Assembly (NCBI GenBank): GCA_963675135.1
Contig: OY776129.1
Location: 60,079,028 to 60,143,027 of the forward strand
DNA: 64,000 bases
Reading direction: 5' to 3'
Origin: Galeopsis tetrahit
Lineage: Eukaryota; Streptophyta; Magnoliopsida; Lamiales; Lamiaceae
Shown here: positions 26,101-39,331 of the stretch, in pieces
How positions within the stretch are numbered: position 1 is the stretch's first letter
Layout of the letters: every line of letters starts with the position of its first letter
Notes under the pieces: generated by a model
Seen by the model: only the letters and a program-made list of their open reading frames with translations
What the model was told of the DNA's origin: nothing
The model's database searches: none
Translations under genes and position numbers: made by a program

Positions 26101-29100
26101 GCGGTGGAGAAGTAAAGTGTGATTTTATTTCTGACCTCGAAATAAAAATTCAGCAGGAAATAGGTGGGAGGAGTAGAAGTTTAGATTAGCGCTGCATGCA
26201 CTCTATGTAACACCATTGAAGTAAATATTTTTCTTCTTGAATTGAAGGTGAAAGCGAATGGGGAGGTATTACAAAAGCTTTTTTTTTTTTTTTTAAGATT
26301 CTAGATGGATTTATTATTTACTCAATTTCTTCAATCAATTCAATTCATTATAATTCCTTATTTTTCTAGAAGATAATTTGACAAACCTATTTTGTGTTGG
26401 AGAAATTTTTTATGAATACATTTTTAATTGTTTAATTAAATTTATGATCAATTACATTAAAATTAAATCGAAATTATGATTTAATTAGATCAATTGGACA
26501 ATTGAATGCACACAAGTGTGATTCTTTATGGTACTACTGTGACAATTGGATGAACATTTTTTCAACTATTAAACATGTCAAGAGTGTTTTTCGAAACAAA
26601 AATAAAATAGAGGGTGATTATATTTATCAGATTTTATGATTGTGTATATATTGAAATAGAATTGTTTGAAAATATTGATGTTGATCTTATTATCAATGAA
26701 TGCTATCACATTAAGAACCGTAAAAAAGCAACTTAAGCAACCAATTGTTTTTTTACTTTAATTTTTTACTGTATTTATTTCAGGTTTTCAGCCCATCCTA
26801 TTTTTATTTTTTTTTTGTGGCTCCGCACTTGATTATAGAGTTATCTAGCTGAAAAAGGATGTCGGGGAAAAGAGACAAAAGTTTCCCCAACATTATTACT
26901 TTATCGGAATATTGTAGCATAGGCTAGAACCTTAAAGTTATTAAAAAACAAAAGAACTACAGTACAAAACAAAATAGAGAAAAGGTATTTAAAAATGAGG
27001 TGCAAACAAATGCACACAAAATCCATAATTTCTTTTTTGAAAAAAAAACGCTGAAAATATTCGGTTAGTCCAAGCTGGAGCTATAGTGGAACTAGAAATG
27101 CTTATTTATAGTTTTTATTTTATTTTAGGAATTTCAAATTTATTACAATAAAAAATTAAACTTCTACCGGCAAGTTTTGATACAAGACTGAGTATTGGGT
27201 TTTTGTGTTACATCTTACATTACTGTGTTGAAAATTTGAAATCCAATTTCTTTAAATTATGAGGATTGTATATATATATATATTTTGATAAATATTGCAA
27301 GAAAAAGTTGGAAAATATAAAGAATAAAAAAAAGATAAGAGTTTGTGCCTTGTGGAGTTGTGGTATTGCATTGATATTCCACGTTTTTATCATTTTGCTA
27401 CTTTTCTACAAATATTTAATTTCAAACTTTTGAAAAAGATTAATTAGAGATCTGCGAGACTTGGTTTTGACTGAACATGAATTTTCTTACTTCTGTATTA
27501 ATTACGTATTTGATAATTAAATTTAAAGCATTGTCTAGTTTAACAAATATTTTCGGGTATAGATTCATTTAATAGTACTACTTATATAAAACCCAAATCT
27601 AACTATAATATTAAATATAAAAATAACTGATATATATTATATGCATGTTTTTATACAAATTAAATAGATAAACAAATATGCAAATAGTAATCCCCACATT
27701 TTACAATTATTTGCACTTATTCGTCACAATTGTTTGCACATCATAAAAATGTCACATAATTAAAATATCATTATATATTTTTAGTCTCAAACCAATCAAC
27801 TTCTTTTAAATTAAAAGTTGTTAATAAAATTATCGATTTTTCAGCACTTTAATTATTACATTTTTTTCTTAATTGATGTGTTTAGTGTAAATAATTGTAG
27901 ATCAAGGGAAGTATATATCTAAATTAAATCTTTCTTTCCATTTCCATATACACTACACACACGCAGAGCCATGAATATAGCATGTGGAAAAGTAAAGGTA
28001 GATGGTTGAAGTCCAAATCCCATAAATAGGGAATTATACACATTAGTCAATCATATCGTCTTACCAATAATTGTGCAATTATTGAATTTCTCTGTCAGCA
28101 TATCTAAGTCATTTTTGTATTAAAAAAAAGTCATTTTTATGAGCGGTAGCATATCTTAGTCGTTCAGTTCATTGATACGACACATTTAGGTATATCGGCC
28201 GGGGTTCTAAAGATGTCACACGTCGATTTTCAAAATTGAATATAAGGTTTCGTAATTTAAATTCGATTCTATTTTTAAATTCAATTATTAAAATTAAATC
28301 TCAATATATTTATTTTTATAACTATCTATTAATTAAACTCTACAAATGTTAATCATTGGAATATCTACAAATTCTATGTTTAATTCTATAGCATAGTGTT
28401 AAATTTTAGCATGCTCAAATCACAAAACAAACATATGGCATATCACAACTATTCACAAGTCATTAATTATAATTTTTCCTTTTTGAACGATTTTGAAAAT
28501 TTCAAAACTTTAAATTCGACCAACTTTTAAAATTCTCAAAATTTCTAATCAAAACATATTTTGAATTTTAGCTATGCTAAAAGGATTCAATTTCCATACA
28601 TCTTTTTCACTGGAAACTATAAAACATAAATTGAGATACAACCCACAAACACATGCATATACATATAAATATATATACATGTACGCGCGAAATGTGACAA
28701 ATTAAATTATTTAAATTTCTCTATTTACATGCATAACCAGTAAGTACTGAAAATTATTTGACTGAAAATTTGATTACATTAATTAGTCTCTAGAAGAAGA
28801 AAATGATGTCTGTGTCGACATCTCATGTCCCGTTCTATTATAATATTTGAGTTGAACTCTATCAATTCAGAGTTTTTTTTTACTGTTAGATTCTTCGACA
28901 CTCTTTGTCGATGAAATGTGCTTTATCGCCTCGTATAAAAAACGATTGGGGTGATGTTTTTGATCCGTCATGATATTTTGTGTCCTTAGCTAGGGAGACG
29001 TGATTCGATATCTTGTTATGGTAATTCGGCCGGTCTATAGAATTTATTTAATTTGTTATTTTGAGGGTTTTTTCCTTCGTCTCGAGTTTTATATCTAAGG

Positions 29101-32100
29101 AGGACCTGACAAGATTTTAATGAGACCCCGACCTCTAATTCGTCTTTTGAATTTATGACTTTAATTTTATTTTATTTACTTAACTTTATTTGCTTTTTTT
29201 TAAAACTCTTTGATAGATGTTTACTTTTTATATATATGGAAAAAATGTTTAGAGCTCTCCTAATCTGGGATCTTGCATGCCATGCAACTTTTCCTTTGCC
29301 TCTTTGTTTTGTAGCATTGATTAATCTCTCCTATTTTGGAGTACTCTCCTTTTCTTTGCTGGTGGGTTTTCATTTGACAATGTGTTTTTGAGACTTCTGA
29401 ATCAATTTGTGATCTTATAATTTTTCTTTTTTTCTTTTTATATTATTACGTACCTTTATTATTAAATAATCTCTTATATTTTTCTGATGGGATATTCGAT
29501 TCTGAATTAACTAATTGGGATGGTTAATGTTGGATGAGAACTAGTGAGCTACTAAACTGAAAGTTGCATTAATTGGTCCAAATTGTGGTATAACTTAAAA
29601 CAAAGGTAGAAGTGTAGAACAATAACTAAAAAAAATCAATTAGAAATTTAGACTCGAGTTTGAACATCAGCTCAGTATAAATTAAGGCTCAAAATTAGTA
29701 ATAAAACGTAATTTAGAATAAATAAATGGTAAAAATTAATTAGTATTGACTATCAAGATTAAAATTCAAATACTAGTATATGAGGAATTTTTCATGAATA
29801 AGAATGTCTTATATAAGTTTTTTACATGCTACTGTATATTCTTTGTCAATGTCTCTTTTTTCTAATAATTTATTTTAATTTAATTGTACCTTAAAAGGTT
29901 AGCAATAAAGAAAAACTTGTACTCAATCTTTTATTTTACACAGCCTTTAAAAGCTTTATAGATGTTGACGTGGGTATATTTAGTTGTAATTAAAGTCTGA
30001 ATGTCGTAGCTTAATCGACATCACGAGCCTCCTAAATATTTTAGGTGACAAGACCGCAATTTAAATTAAATAGTCCCCTTGTATATAAACCACATATTAT
30101 TATTAGGTGAAACATCAAATTCTGCTAAAAATCAAGTTGATTAATTATTAGAAAGAATCCAAACTTGGAGAATAATATGGTATCCCTTATTACACTTTTG
30201 GACCCATATGACCCATTATTGAATTCACATATTTATATGTGAACCATTGTTTATCCATTATCATTAAAAAAAGTGGTCCTAATTTGGTGGGAATTTAAAC
30301 TACTAACCCTAAGACTTAAAAATCATTAGAATTTTCTAAATTTTAAAATTCTTAAAATCTCATAACAAACATACCGGTCTAAGTTTGGTTTCAAGACTAA
30401 ACCGGGTGATAACTCGGTTTGAGGGTAGGGCCCGACTTAATTAATCTCAACAGCAAAAATACCAAACTACCCTTATATTTGTATTTAAAATGAGAAATAA
30501 GAAATAAGGGGCACAATAGACATTTGTAATATCAATCACATTTATCATATAAACCAAACATACAATTTGCCTTGTTAATTAAATTATAAAAATATATAAT
30601 CCATCAATCCAAACATATTGCTAAATTCAAACTTGTCTCATTCAAATAGTACAATTCTATTTAATTTTGTCTTGAGTTATTTGTGTCGAACCAATCCAGC
30701 CCTAAAAAATATGGTTAATTGCACCAATTGTTTTTCCTCTTTTGATATTACGACACATATATATTTTGAGAATCATGATACTTGAGAGATAATTTAAAAT
30801 TTAAAATTGAAAACTAAATCAATAAATCATAAATTACTATTGATAAAAAAAAAATACACCTACATAGATATATAAATATGTCAAATTCAAGTTTCAATTT
30901 TGATTTTTTTTTTTCTTGTTATTAATCAATAAATATTGTGATTTAAAAAATTAATTTACTCAGCTTGAATTGAGTAAAATAAAAAAGATAAATTATAGAT
31001 ACAAAAATAAGGATTGAAATGGTGGGAATATTCGTTACAAAAGCTTAAACACCCCTAAATGATATTGTGAGTATATTAGTATATATATATATATTTTATA
31101 TATATACATATAGGGTTATTTCTTAGTCTTAATCTTTTGAATAACACGTAGCTTTCTCTTCACTGGCCCATTAAAATCCACGACATTATAATTTGAATAA
31201 TAATAATAATTTGATGGTTACCTAATTACATAAGCTGGCTCAATTTATTCGCATGACCTAATTGCGGGTGCAACATGACTCTTCCCTCCATTGTCAAAAT
31301 CCTAGTCACATTAATATTCAATTACATATATAATTGTAATTTTCTATACTAAATGTAACATAAGTTTATTAACAAAAAGATTAAACACGGCTCTCTTTAA
31401 CAACACTCCATATTATAAGCTTATGTGGCAACTCCTCCTTTTCTTTTTTCTTTTCACAATTTACTCCCTTAAATATTATTAATTCGCCTAATTATTTTTC
31501 CAAAAATTGTGGTAGCATAAGACAAGAAAATTAACTTTTAACTACAAAAAATTATGTTATTATAGTTTTTCTAAATAAAAGTCTTCAAATTATTATTTTT
31601 TTTAATTTTTTTATCATTAAAGACTTTTAATCAAAAGATATAATGAGATGATTTATGGCATTCAACTTGCATTTGTAGTGGTATATTCTAGACAATTATC
31701 TCACATATTTGCTTTTAGTTATCAATTTTTGATCTAAATCAGGTTCAAACACCATTAATCAAGCAATATATGATATATCGCATGCATATAACAAATTGAA
31801 CAATAGATGATCAAGTTGTGAACTAAACACAACAATCATGAATTTATTAATATGCAGAAAATAGAGACTGAATAATGTATGCTAACCTACACAATTTTGA
31901 AGAAAAAAAAAAAAACAAATATAACAATAATAATAAAAGGATCTCATATTGGCTGACATATATTTTTTTGTTCATGACATGATTTAAAATTTATAGTGTA
32001 AAAGTACATTTGAAAGTAGAAATAATTTAAATACATTATAGAGGGATGGACTCTATTTGGCAAGATACATGCATGTTTCCACCTACGGCATATTTTTCAC

Positions 32101-33268
32101 TTTTCATCAAATTAGTGTACATACTGTTTCTTTCTTAACTAAATTATACATATACTTTTCATTTTTTCTCAAATCTAGCACATATTTTTTCTTAATCAAA
32201 TCATACTCAAAATTTTCATTTTAGCAAATACTTTTTATAAATATAATCAAATTAATTAATAAATAAATATACATTTCTTTATAAAAAAAATTCTAAAATT
32301 ATATAATGTTTTTTAGTTTAAAAAATATAAAAAATTAAAAATTGTTTAAAGAATCTGAACACATTATTTAAAAATATAAAAAAAATATACAACTTATTTC
32401 AATTATTAAAAAAATCTTATATATTTTGCAAGTCTCTTTTTAATTCAATAGTTTTAGATAATTTTAAAATTTGTGACTTTAAATTGATTTTTTTAATTTA
32501 AATATATTTAAGATATTCTTTTTTATTTTTAATTATTAGATTTATAATTTTCACATTTAATTTTTTTTAATATTTTAAATTAATTGATAAAAATATGTGC
32601 TAGATTTAATAAAAAATGAAAAGTATATATGAACTAAAATTGATTATTTGAACTTTTAAAAACTACTCCAACCGTCCAGACCTTACAAACAAAACAATTT
32701 TAATTTTGGGTGCAAAATCGCTCCAATGTTGTGTGTGTGTGTGAGGACATTAATCAAGTTCACTTGGATCTTCTTCCCAACTTGGTATTTTCAAATCCTA
32801 TTCTATCTATTACTCCGTATTTATTTGATTTCTTAATATTGAACCATCAAATCATAAAAAATCTATTGAAACTGCACAGTAATCACCCCAATTTCCATCC
32901 ACCCCCAAGCCTCCTGGGGTTGTAAAACCTTTGTACTTTGCAAGTAAGGTACATAAGATTGTGATGTAGCAAAATGACATTAGAATATATATGACCTTGT
33001 ACGAATGAATAGCTAGCATTAAGGCCATTAATTCGACCCAACTTGTAAATGCACCAACACTAGAATCTGGAGTTGTGATTCTCATGAAAATGGGGACAAG
33101 AGTTGGGGCTCTTGCTTAGAATGTAATATTCATTGACAATAAATGAAATTAACCTACTAGTCATAAATAAAAAGGAAAATAAAGACGTGTTCTAGACACG
33201 ATAATCGTTTAAAAAATCGCCTGCAAAAACGTCTCCAAGCCTCAACAGATGAATAGGTTCTTCCTCCA
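23129..33268. other. 10-kb AT-rich gene desert
   Basis: I find no gene here. Open frames are short and lack recognisable motifs. Apart from the hAT-like element at 25909-26831 the region is made of AT-rich sequence, poly-A/T tracts and short TA microsatellites. A stretch around 28860-29150 is less AT-rich and might be an old transposon remnant, but I cannot place it. Confidence 0.6.
25909..26831. mobile_element. non-autonomous hAT-like element
   Basis: Imperfect terminal inverted repeats CAAGGGCGGATC (left) and CAAGTGCGGAGC (complement of the right end), flanked by an 8-bp direct repeat ATTATAGA at 25901-25908 and 26832-26839. An 8-bp TSD with short C-starting ends fits hAT. The 923-bp interior has no transposase I can recognise. 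Confidence 0.65.
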
Positions 33269-35376
33269 TCAATCAGCTTTTGAATCAATTACTTTTCTGG
33301 CAAATGAGGGCAAGCAGAAAGCTGCAGAATGAAACTAGAGAGAGAGGAAACAAATTAGAGAATTTAAATAACAGCAAGACTTAATGTGAAAGAGTAGTTA
33401 TGTCATATGTGCATGTCTAATGGTAATGATAATGTAGTAAGTACCTCAGTGTTGTAAAACTTTAATGGTCCCATTGTTTTGGCATGACTATCATCTTCTG
33501 CTGCATCTATTGGGTTAACCGGATGTTTAAAATCAACTGCAGGACCCTCAGTCGAACACAGCATGAACCCTATCACACCACTGAAACCAAAACACTACTT
33601 TTAGTCATGAATACAACATACCAAATTACTGAAAATAAGATAAAATTCAATCGAGTTCTAGTAGAGCGAGAGAAAATAAATGCCTTGGGTATGTGGGAAC
33701 TGTGGTCCAAGCATAATTGACGGAGCCTTTGAAAATCTGGCGGCAGTTTGCAACAATATTTTCAATAATGTGCATGTGAAGCCATATGCTTTCAGCCTGA
33801 GTGCATACTACACCTCCTGGACGTAGAGCCTTAGCTATCGACTCAAAGAATGGCTTTTCAAACAATTCCTGTGCAGGACCTGACTCGTACAAAACACACA
33901 CAACATCAACATCAACATTAAAAAACAGACTAAATTGAACCACTTGTGTTAAACTTACCAATTGGGTCCGAAGAATCTACTATAACTGCATCATAAGTTC
34001 CTTCTGGCACAGCCTTGAGAAAGGCAACTCCTATAAAGATTGGATGAAAATTGTGTGATTAAAAAGTTTTAAGTACAAAAAAGGGCAAGAAAAAGCACTG
34101 ACTGTACCATCTCCGATGTGCAATGTCACACGGGGATCCTCAAATCCCACAGCTACACTTGGGAAAAATTGTTTGGAGACCTGCAAGGGAGGACTATATC
34201 AGTTAGCTTTAACTAACTAATAAGAATCGATCATAGAGTTCGTGCTAAAATGTTTTTCATGCTACTATCAATGAATGCAGACCGTGCATAAGGACAACCA
34301 AGGTGTGAGGGAGCAAAGGATCATATAATGAATGGATGAGAATTAAATAAATAAGCTAATGATTAAAGAGTGAAAACATTAGTTATACTCACATCAACCA
34401 CCATTTTGTCAATCTCACAGATATCTATCTTCTCAACAGATGAATGGCGAGACACTTCACGCAGGACACCACCATCTCCTCCTCCAATTACCAAAACCTG
34501 AAGAAAAGAAAAATGAAATCTAGTAAATGATTAACCAGGGGAAATATCTATATATTTCTGATGCAACTTGAAAGTGGTCAGATGATTTAATAATATAATG
34601 CACTAAGATTTATTTCAATTCTTTGCTACCAATCAGTACGAGTAAACTAAAAGGCTTTCAAATATTTCTCAATTATGAACTTTCTAATGGCAGCACATGT
34701 CACAGAAATCCAATTTATCCATAACTTAGCAGACAATACTATTGAGTTAAATATTCTACATGTTAAAGATCCCGAGGGTGATTACCTTTCTGGGGTTGGG
34801 AATTGAGCAGAGTGGGAGATGAGTTATCATTTCTTGATAAGCACATTCATCCCTCTCAGTGAGTTGAATAACACCATCCAAGACAAGAACCTTTCCATAA
34901 GACGATGACTGCAGTAAAATTAATTAATATTAAAGAGAATTAGAGTGTGTAAACAAACAAATGCAAGGAATTCTTTCTAACTGTAGCAGCAAGTACCTGA
35001 AAAACAATTACGTTCTGGTAATCAGACTTTTCCTGGAATAATATCTTTTCTACCTTGAAAGAGTGTGCTTCTCCTGCATGTTTCAACATATACAATAATT
35101 CCATACAGAAACTTCAAACACCTTCTTCATTTGACAAACTAAATAACAAATCTTCTAGTTATGAATTTCAAAAACTCATATTCATACATCTATCCGAATA
35201 CACCATGGAATTCACAATAGAACGAGAAATATTGTGCTCACGTCTGTTTGTAAAGCAAAAAAAGGACAGAGAAATAAGAAATTACCAGGCCACATTGGGC
35301 TAATCTCTGAGAACCACCCTGGAAGGACAGAGGGGATGGACTCCGCCTCCGTAGCGCCGCCGTTGTTAACTTCCAT
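33269..35376 (-). CDS. SPDS: spermidine synthase
   Basis: Transfers an aminopropyl group from decarboxylated S-adenosylmethionine to putrescine, giving spermidine. Nine exons join in phase to 312 aa: 35286-35376, 34997-35073, 34786-34908, 34393-34497, 34108-34180, 33959-34030, 33684-33879, 33445-33580, 33269-33334. Motifs: GWFSEISPMWPGEAHSFKVE, LDGVIQLTERDECAYQEMI, the nucleotide-binding signature VLVIGGGDGGVLREVSRH, catalytic-region VDSSDPIGPAQELF, and WTTVPTYPSGVIGFML. The C-terminus is FHSAAFCLPSFARKVIDSKAD. Exon 7 ends before GC instead of GT (33682-33683), yet the join to exon 8 at 33580 rebuilds the conserved TYPSGVIG. Putrescine N-methyltransferase is a close relative; the whole sequence reads as a spermidine synthase. 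Confidence 0.95.
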
Positions 35377-35460
35377 ATCGAACAGAAACGCCGCCGCTAG
35401 TCTGAAAATTGAGAAACTGAGTCCCTCGCCGCTACTTGAGAAAAGCTGCGAATAACTGTA

Positions 35461-35470
35461 CTTATATATA
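35461..35470 (-). promoter_or_regulatory. TATA box of the spermidine synthase gene
   Basis: TATATATAAG on the minus strand, about 85-95 bases upstream of the start codon, a normal distance for a plant promoter with a short leader. Confidence 0.6.
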
Positions 35471-36572
35471 TTGGAGAATCGAAAAACAGAGAAATCTTGC
35501 ACACAGTGAGGGTGTGAGTGCGTGAGAATTGATTACAGAATCGGGTTGAGAGAGAGAGAGTCGCACGTTACCACTCTTTTGGAATGACTTACCTAAGAAT
35601 CACTTTTTATGAATTGAGTATTATTATGGACACTCCCGATCCGATCTCTGATTTTTATATTTAAAGTGATTTTTTTGTTGAATATTTTTATAAAGATATG
35701 AATTACTATCAAGATTTATAACAAAATCTCTCTATTTTCTGATTAAATCATGAATTTATTTTTAAATTTAGCATCAAGATTTTTATTCTAAGAAAAAAAA
35801 ATGGTATGATTTGTTTCACGTGTATTTAGAAAAAGGGTATCTTAAATATATAGGAGTAATCGATATGTATGTATCTTAATATATTCAATAATCTATACAC
35901 AATCGAACCGATTTGTTTCCTTATTACGGCTACAATGTAAATTTGTAAACTGAATTTAATTTCATTTTTAGATGGATGATTAGAATTTATTTTTTAATTT
36001 ACAGTTTTACCTATTTTAAATTTTAGTATTTAAAATATTTTAATTTGAAACTTCATTATAAATTATGTTCCACTTTAGTATTTTATATTTTTGATTTGAA
36101 ACTACATTATAAATTATGGAACATGTACAATAGTTTAGTACTTTAACTTTGGGTTATTTTGAGTCTTTTCACTATTGTGTTGTCAATAAAATTAGTGTGT
36201 TTATTTTAATATGAATTTTATAAGTTAGTATATATTTTTTTAAAATTCCTATTTAGATTAATTTAACATGTGAAATATTAAAAAGATAAAATAGTTTGAG
36301 ATAATTTTTTGGTCGTATTATGGAAACTCTGCACAATTATATAATCTTGGAATTTGCTTTTATCATCTAGGGAAAAAAAAAGTAGGAGTATTAAGGAGTA
36401 ATATATTATTGGACAGTGAAGTTTGACCTTTTCAAAGGTTACAAGGAAAAAACTAATTAATGTTTATCAACACTATTAACCAATGATCATAGAAGAAATA
36501 AACGATTTGAGTTTTTAATTATAAAGTGGAGTACAATAATTTTGGAAGGACACACGCAATAATCACTCACTT

Positions 36573-36684
36573 TTTTTTTTTATTACAAGTTAAATACCCA
36601 TCCCTTTTCCTCACCCCATGACTCGAACCCAGGACCTAAGGCCTAGGGAGTGGTGCTCTAACCACTTGAACTATCCCACTTTGT
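36573..36684 (-). mobile_element. tRNA-derived SINE
   Basis: Read on the minus strand: a tRNA-like head with an A-box-like TAGTTCAAGTGGTTAGAGC and a B box GGTTCGAGTC, then a short body and a terminal A-run. The insert is flanked by an 18-bp direct repeat CGCAATAATCACTCACTT (36555-36572 and 36685-36702), typical of LINE-driven retroposition. It is not a functional tRNA: there is no acceptor-stem pairing and it ends in an A-tail. Confidence 0.88.
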
Positions 36685-37729
36685 CGCAATAATCACTCAC
36701 TTATGTAATTTAACAAAGTATATAATCAAGTAGCTGATAATATATTAATATCACGGATTGTGCTATTATTGTTTTATTATTGTTTTAATAGGCTTATTAT
36801 CTTAATTATTTATTTATCATATATTTGTAAACATTTTAGGTGCACATGTCACAAAATGATTGGTCTATTTCGGTCTATTTTTTCTCAAATCACTCTATTT
36901 TAAAATCTCTTTTTTCTTATTAATTTCACATTTATTAATTTTTTTTGAATAATCTTCACTTTTTTATATTAAAATTTAAATGAAACAAAATTTCTTCATA
37001 CGCAAATATCTCAACAAATATCAACCCATTTCTTCTCATTTCAATCAAATAATAATATAATATATATATATATATTTTAAATATATTAAAATACATAAAT
37101 TATATAAAATAATCTTATGAGATTATTCCCTAAGTCCACTATTAACACCCTTAAGCAAATAGAGACACCAATTTCAATAGTTTTCTAATAGAGACAAATC
37201 AAAGATAAATTACCCATGATACCCTTAAAATAAATTTAAAAAAAAAATCGTAATTTAAACTAATATGAATTTTGAAATGAATTCCTGTAATTTAGTCTTG
37301 ATTACGAGAAAGTTTATGACTTTCCAAATTCGAAAATTAAAATCGAAGTTTCTTGTTATGCGCTTAAATCAAATTAAGGAAATTTTCTAAATTCCATCTT
37401 CAATTTCAATTTACGAGATTCGGATATGCAATGAAATCATACTAAGATATTTCCCAAATTGGATTATCAATTTCGATTTCAATTTGTCATTTTCGATTAT
37501 GCATTGAAATCAGAATTAGGAACTGCATTTTTCAATAGATCCAAATTCTGGTACGTCTCCCATACTTGTCTATTGTTTTTTTATCGTTCGATTATTGCAT
37601 ATCGCATTTGACATCGTAAATTTATTATTCTGATTTTTAGTTCTTGCATTGTAGATTAGGTATTCTGGTACATCAATTAATTGTTTTTCGAATATATTTG
37701 CATTGGACAGACTGTCGATATCGTCCAGG

Positions 37730-38450
37730 ATTCAAATGGATTATATAATTTTCTGCAAGGTTGATTTCAATGGGAAGAACAAGTTGATTCGATTGACTGA
37801 ATCGTCATCCTTTGCAGATTTGTTGGCTGAAATAACAAATATGCGTCCTCTAAGTTCTCAAGGTAATCTATCGAGTGTGTAAATATATGCCTATTACAAT
37901 GCATATGTAGTAGGCACCGATTATGCATACCGTGTACATATTCAACTCCCTATGCATTTTGTGGATTTGGCTACAGAAGCTTGGGGTGATGGAGAACTTC
38001 ATATAAACTTGGATGATGAATTACTGTTCAACCCTTTATTTTCTACCTATCAAATGTACGAACAGCGTTCTATGCACATATCCGTGCATATGTAGTGTGC
38101 ATACCCACAGGCATACCGGATACATATGCAAATCTTCGTGCATTGTCCGGATCGTGCTCGAGAAGTTTGAGGTGATGGAGAACTTTATATAAGATTTAGT
38201 TAATATTATATTTTATTGAGTATTCTTATGTAAACTTGGATGATTATTTACTTTTTCAACCCTTTTGTTTGCTACTTATCAAATGTATGAACAACGTGTT
38301 TTATGCACAGTTCCGTGCATATATATTGTGCATACATAAGATTCTGCAAAATCGAAGTACTAGTCGCCGAAAAATGCAGATAACGATGAACAAATCGCTG
38401 GAACAAAATCAATATTCTGCAGAATTCTCGAAGCTAAGCAAGTGAAACGC
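37730..38450 (+). pseudogene. degraded coding remnant with internal duplication, unrecognised
   Basis: A short frame beginning MDYIIFCKVDFNGKNKL at 37737, followed by LIRLTESSSFADLLAEIT, runs into a plausible donor (GTAATC, about 37862). Downstream, a segment of about 230 bp containing AAACTTGGATGATGAATTAC and GTGCATATGTAGTGTGCAT occurs twice (from about 37970 and 38170). The N-terminal frame resembles the PB1-like start of MULE-type transposases, but this is weak. No long intact frame exists. Confidence 0.35.
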
Positions 38451-39117
38451 ATTAATTAGAATACCTATTATTTAGGAATTTTTTAAAAATTTGGAAGGTG
38501 CTTAAATCTCGCTTTTTTCGAGAATATCTTAATCTATATTTATGGTAATTAGTTGACCCTGTAATTTGAATTAAATATTTCGAATTGTGTCAAATTAGTA
38601 AAAGGGTAAAGTTGTCTAAGAAATTTAATTTTGACTCTATTAGACAAGAATTTATGGTGTAGATTTTATTAGAAAAAACTAGTAGTGAAATGACCTTAAT
38701 AGTTTATAATCCAAATCTTATTAAATACGGAGTAATAATATAATATATATATTTTTCAATTATGTTACACTAATATACACGTATATGTAACATATGATTT
38801 TTTTAATACCCAAAAATAAATAACTATACATTATTTATATTTTGGATATTCATTGATTATTCTATTATTTGTGATAAGGATTGCACATGTATTAAAATCT
38901 TACCCTTAATCTCATGTAACATAAAATAATTTTAATAAAAACTTGCACGTGATGGATCAATAGTCTAAAACATATATTTTAAAGCATTGTGAGATGAATC
39001 TTAATTAGTAGCATATAAATTCTTATATGCAATTAGATGTATATCATTTAAATAATTTAAATATATTTTTAATTATTCAGTTAAATTGTTGATATCTTAC
39101 ATCACATCAGCCTTCTA

Positions 39118-39331
39118 CTACCTCCGTCCTTTTTGACACAGAGATTAAGAAAAGTGATTAAATAATAGATATAGTACAAGTGATGTGATTGAGAGATGAG
39201 AAAGATAAAAGAGAAAAAATAAGATATAAAGTGAAGTGTAAAAAAAAGTACTTACCAATAAAGGTAAGGAAAGCTTATAGGCGGACAGACCAAAATGGTA
39301 AAATGGGAAGCTTATAGGCGGACGGAGGGAG
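39118..39331. mobile_element. Stowaway-like MITE
   Basis: Ends CTACCTCCGTCC and GGACGGAGGGAG, flanked by TA (39116-39117, 39332-39333). About 214 bp, non-coding. Confidence 0.8.

Noticed and set aside
30000..30070. Second degenerate tRNA-like SINE (GTAGCTTAATCGAC)
   Set aside because: An A-box-like stretch only; the B box is not convincing and no TSD was found.
23129..33268. Hidden gene or array in the AT-rich desert
   Set aside because: I read both strands for long frames, direct-repeat arrays and RNA-like structures and found only the hAT-like element and simple repeats.
36600..36684. tRNA gene on the minus strand
   Set aside because: A and B boxes are present, but there is no acceptor stem, it has an A-tail and lies within a TSD, so it is a SINE.
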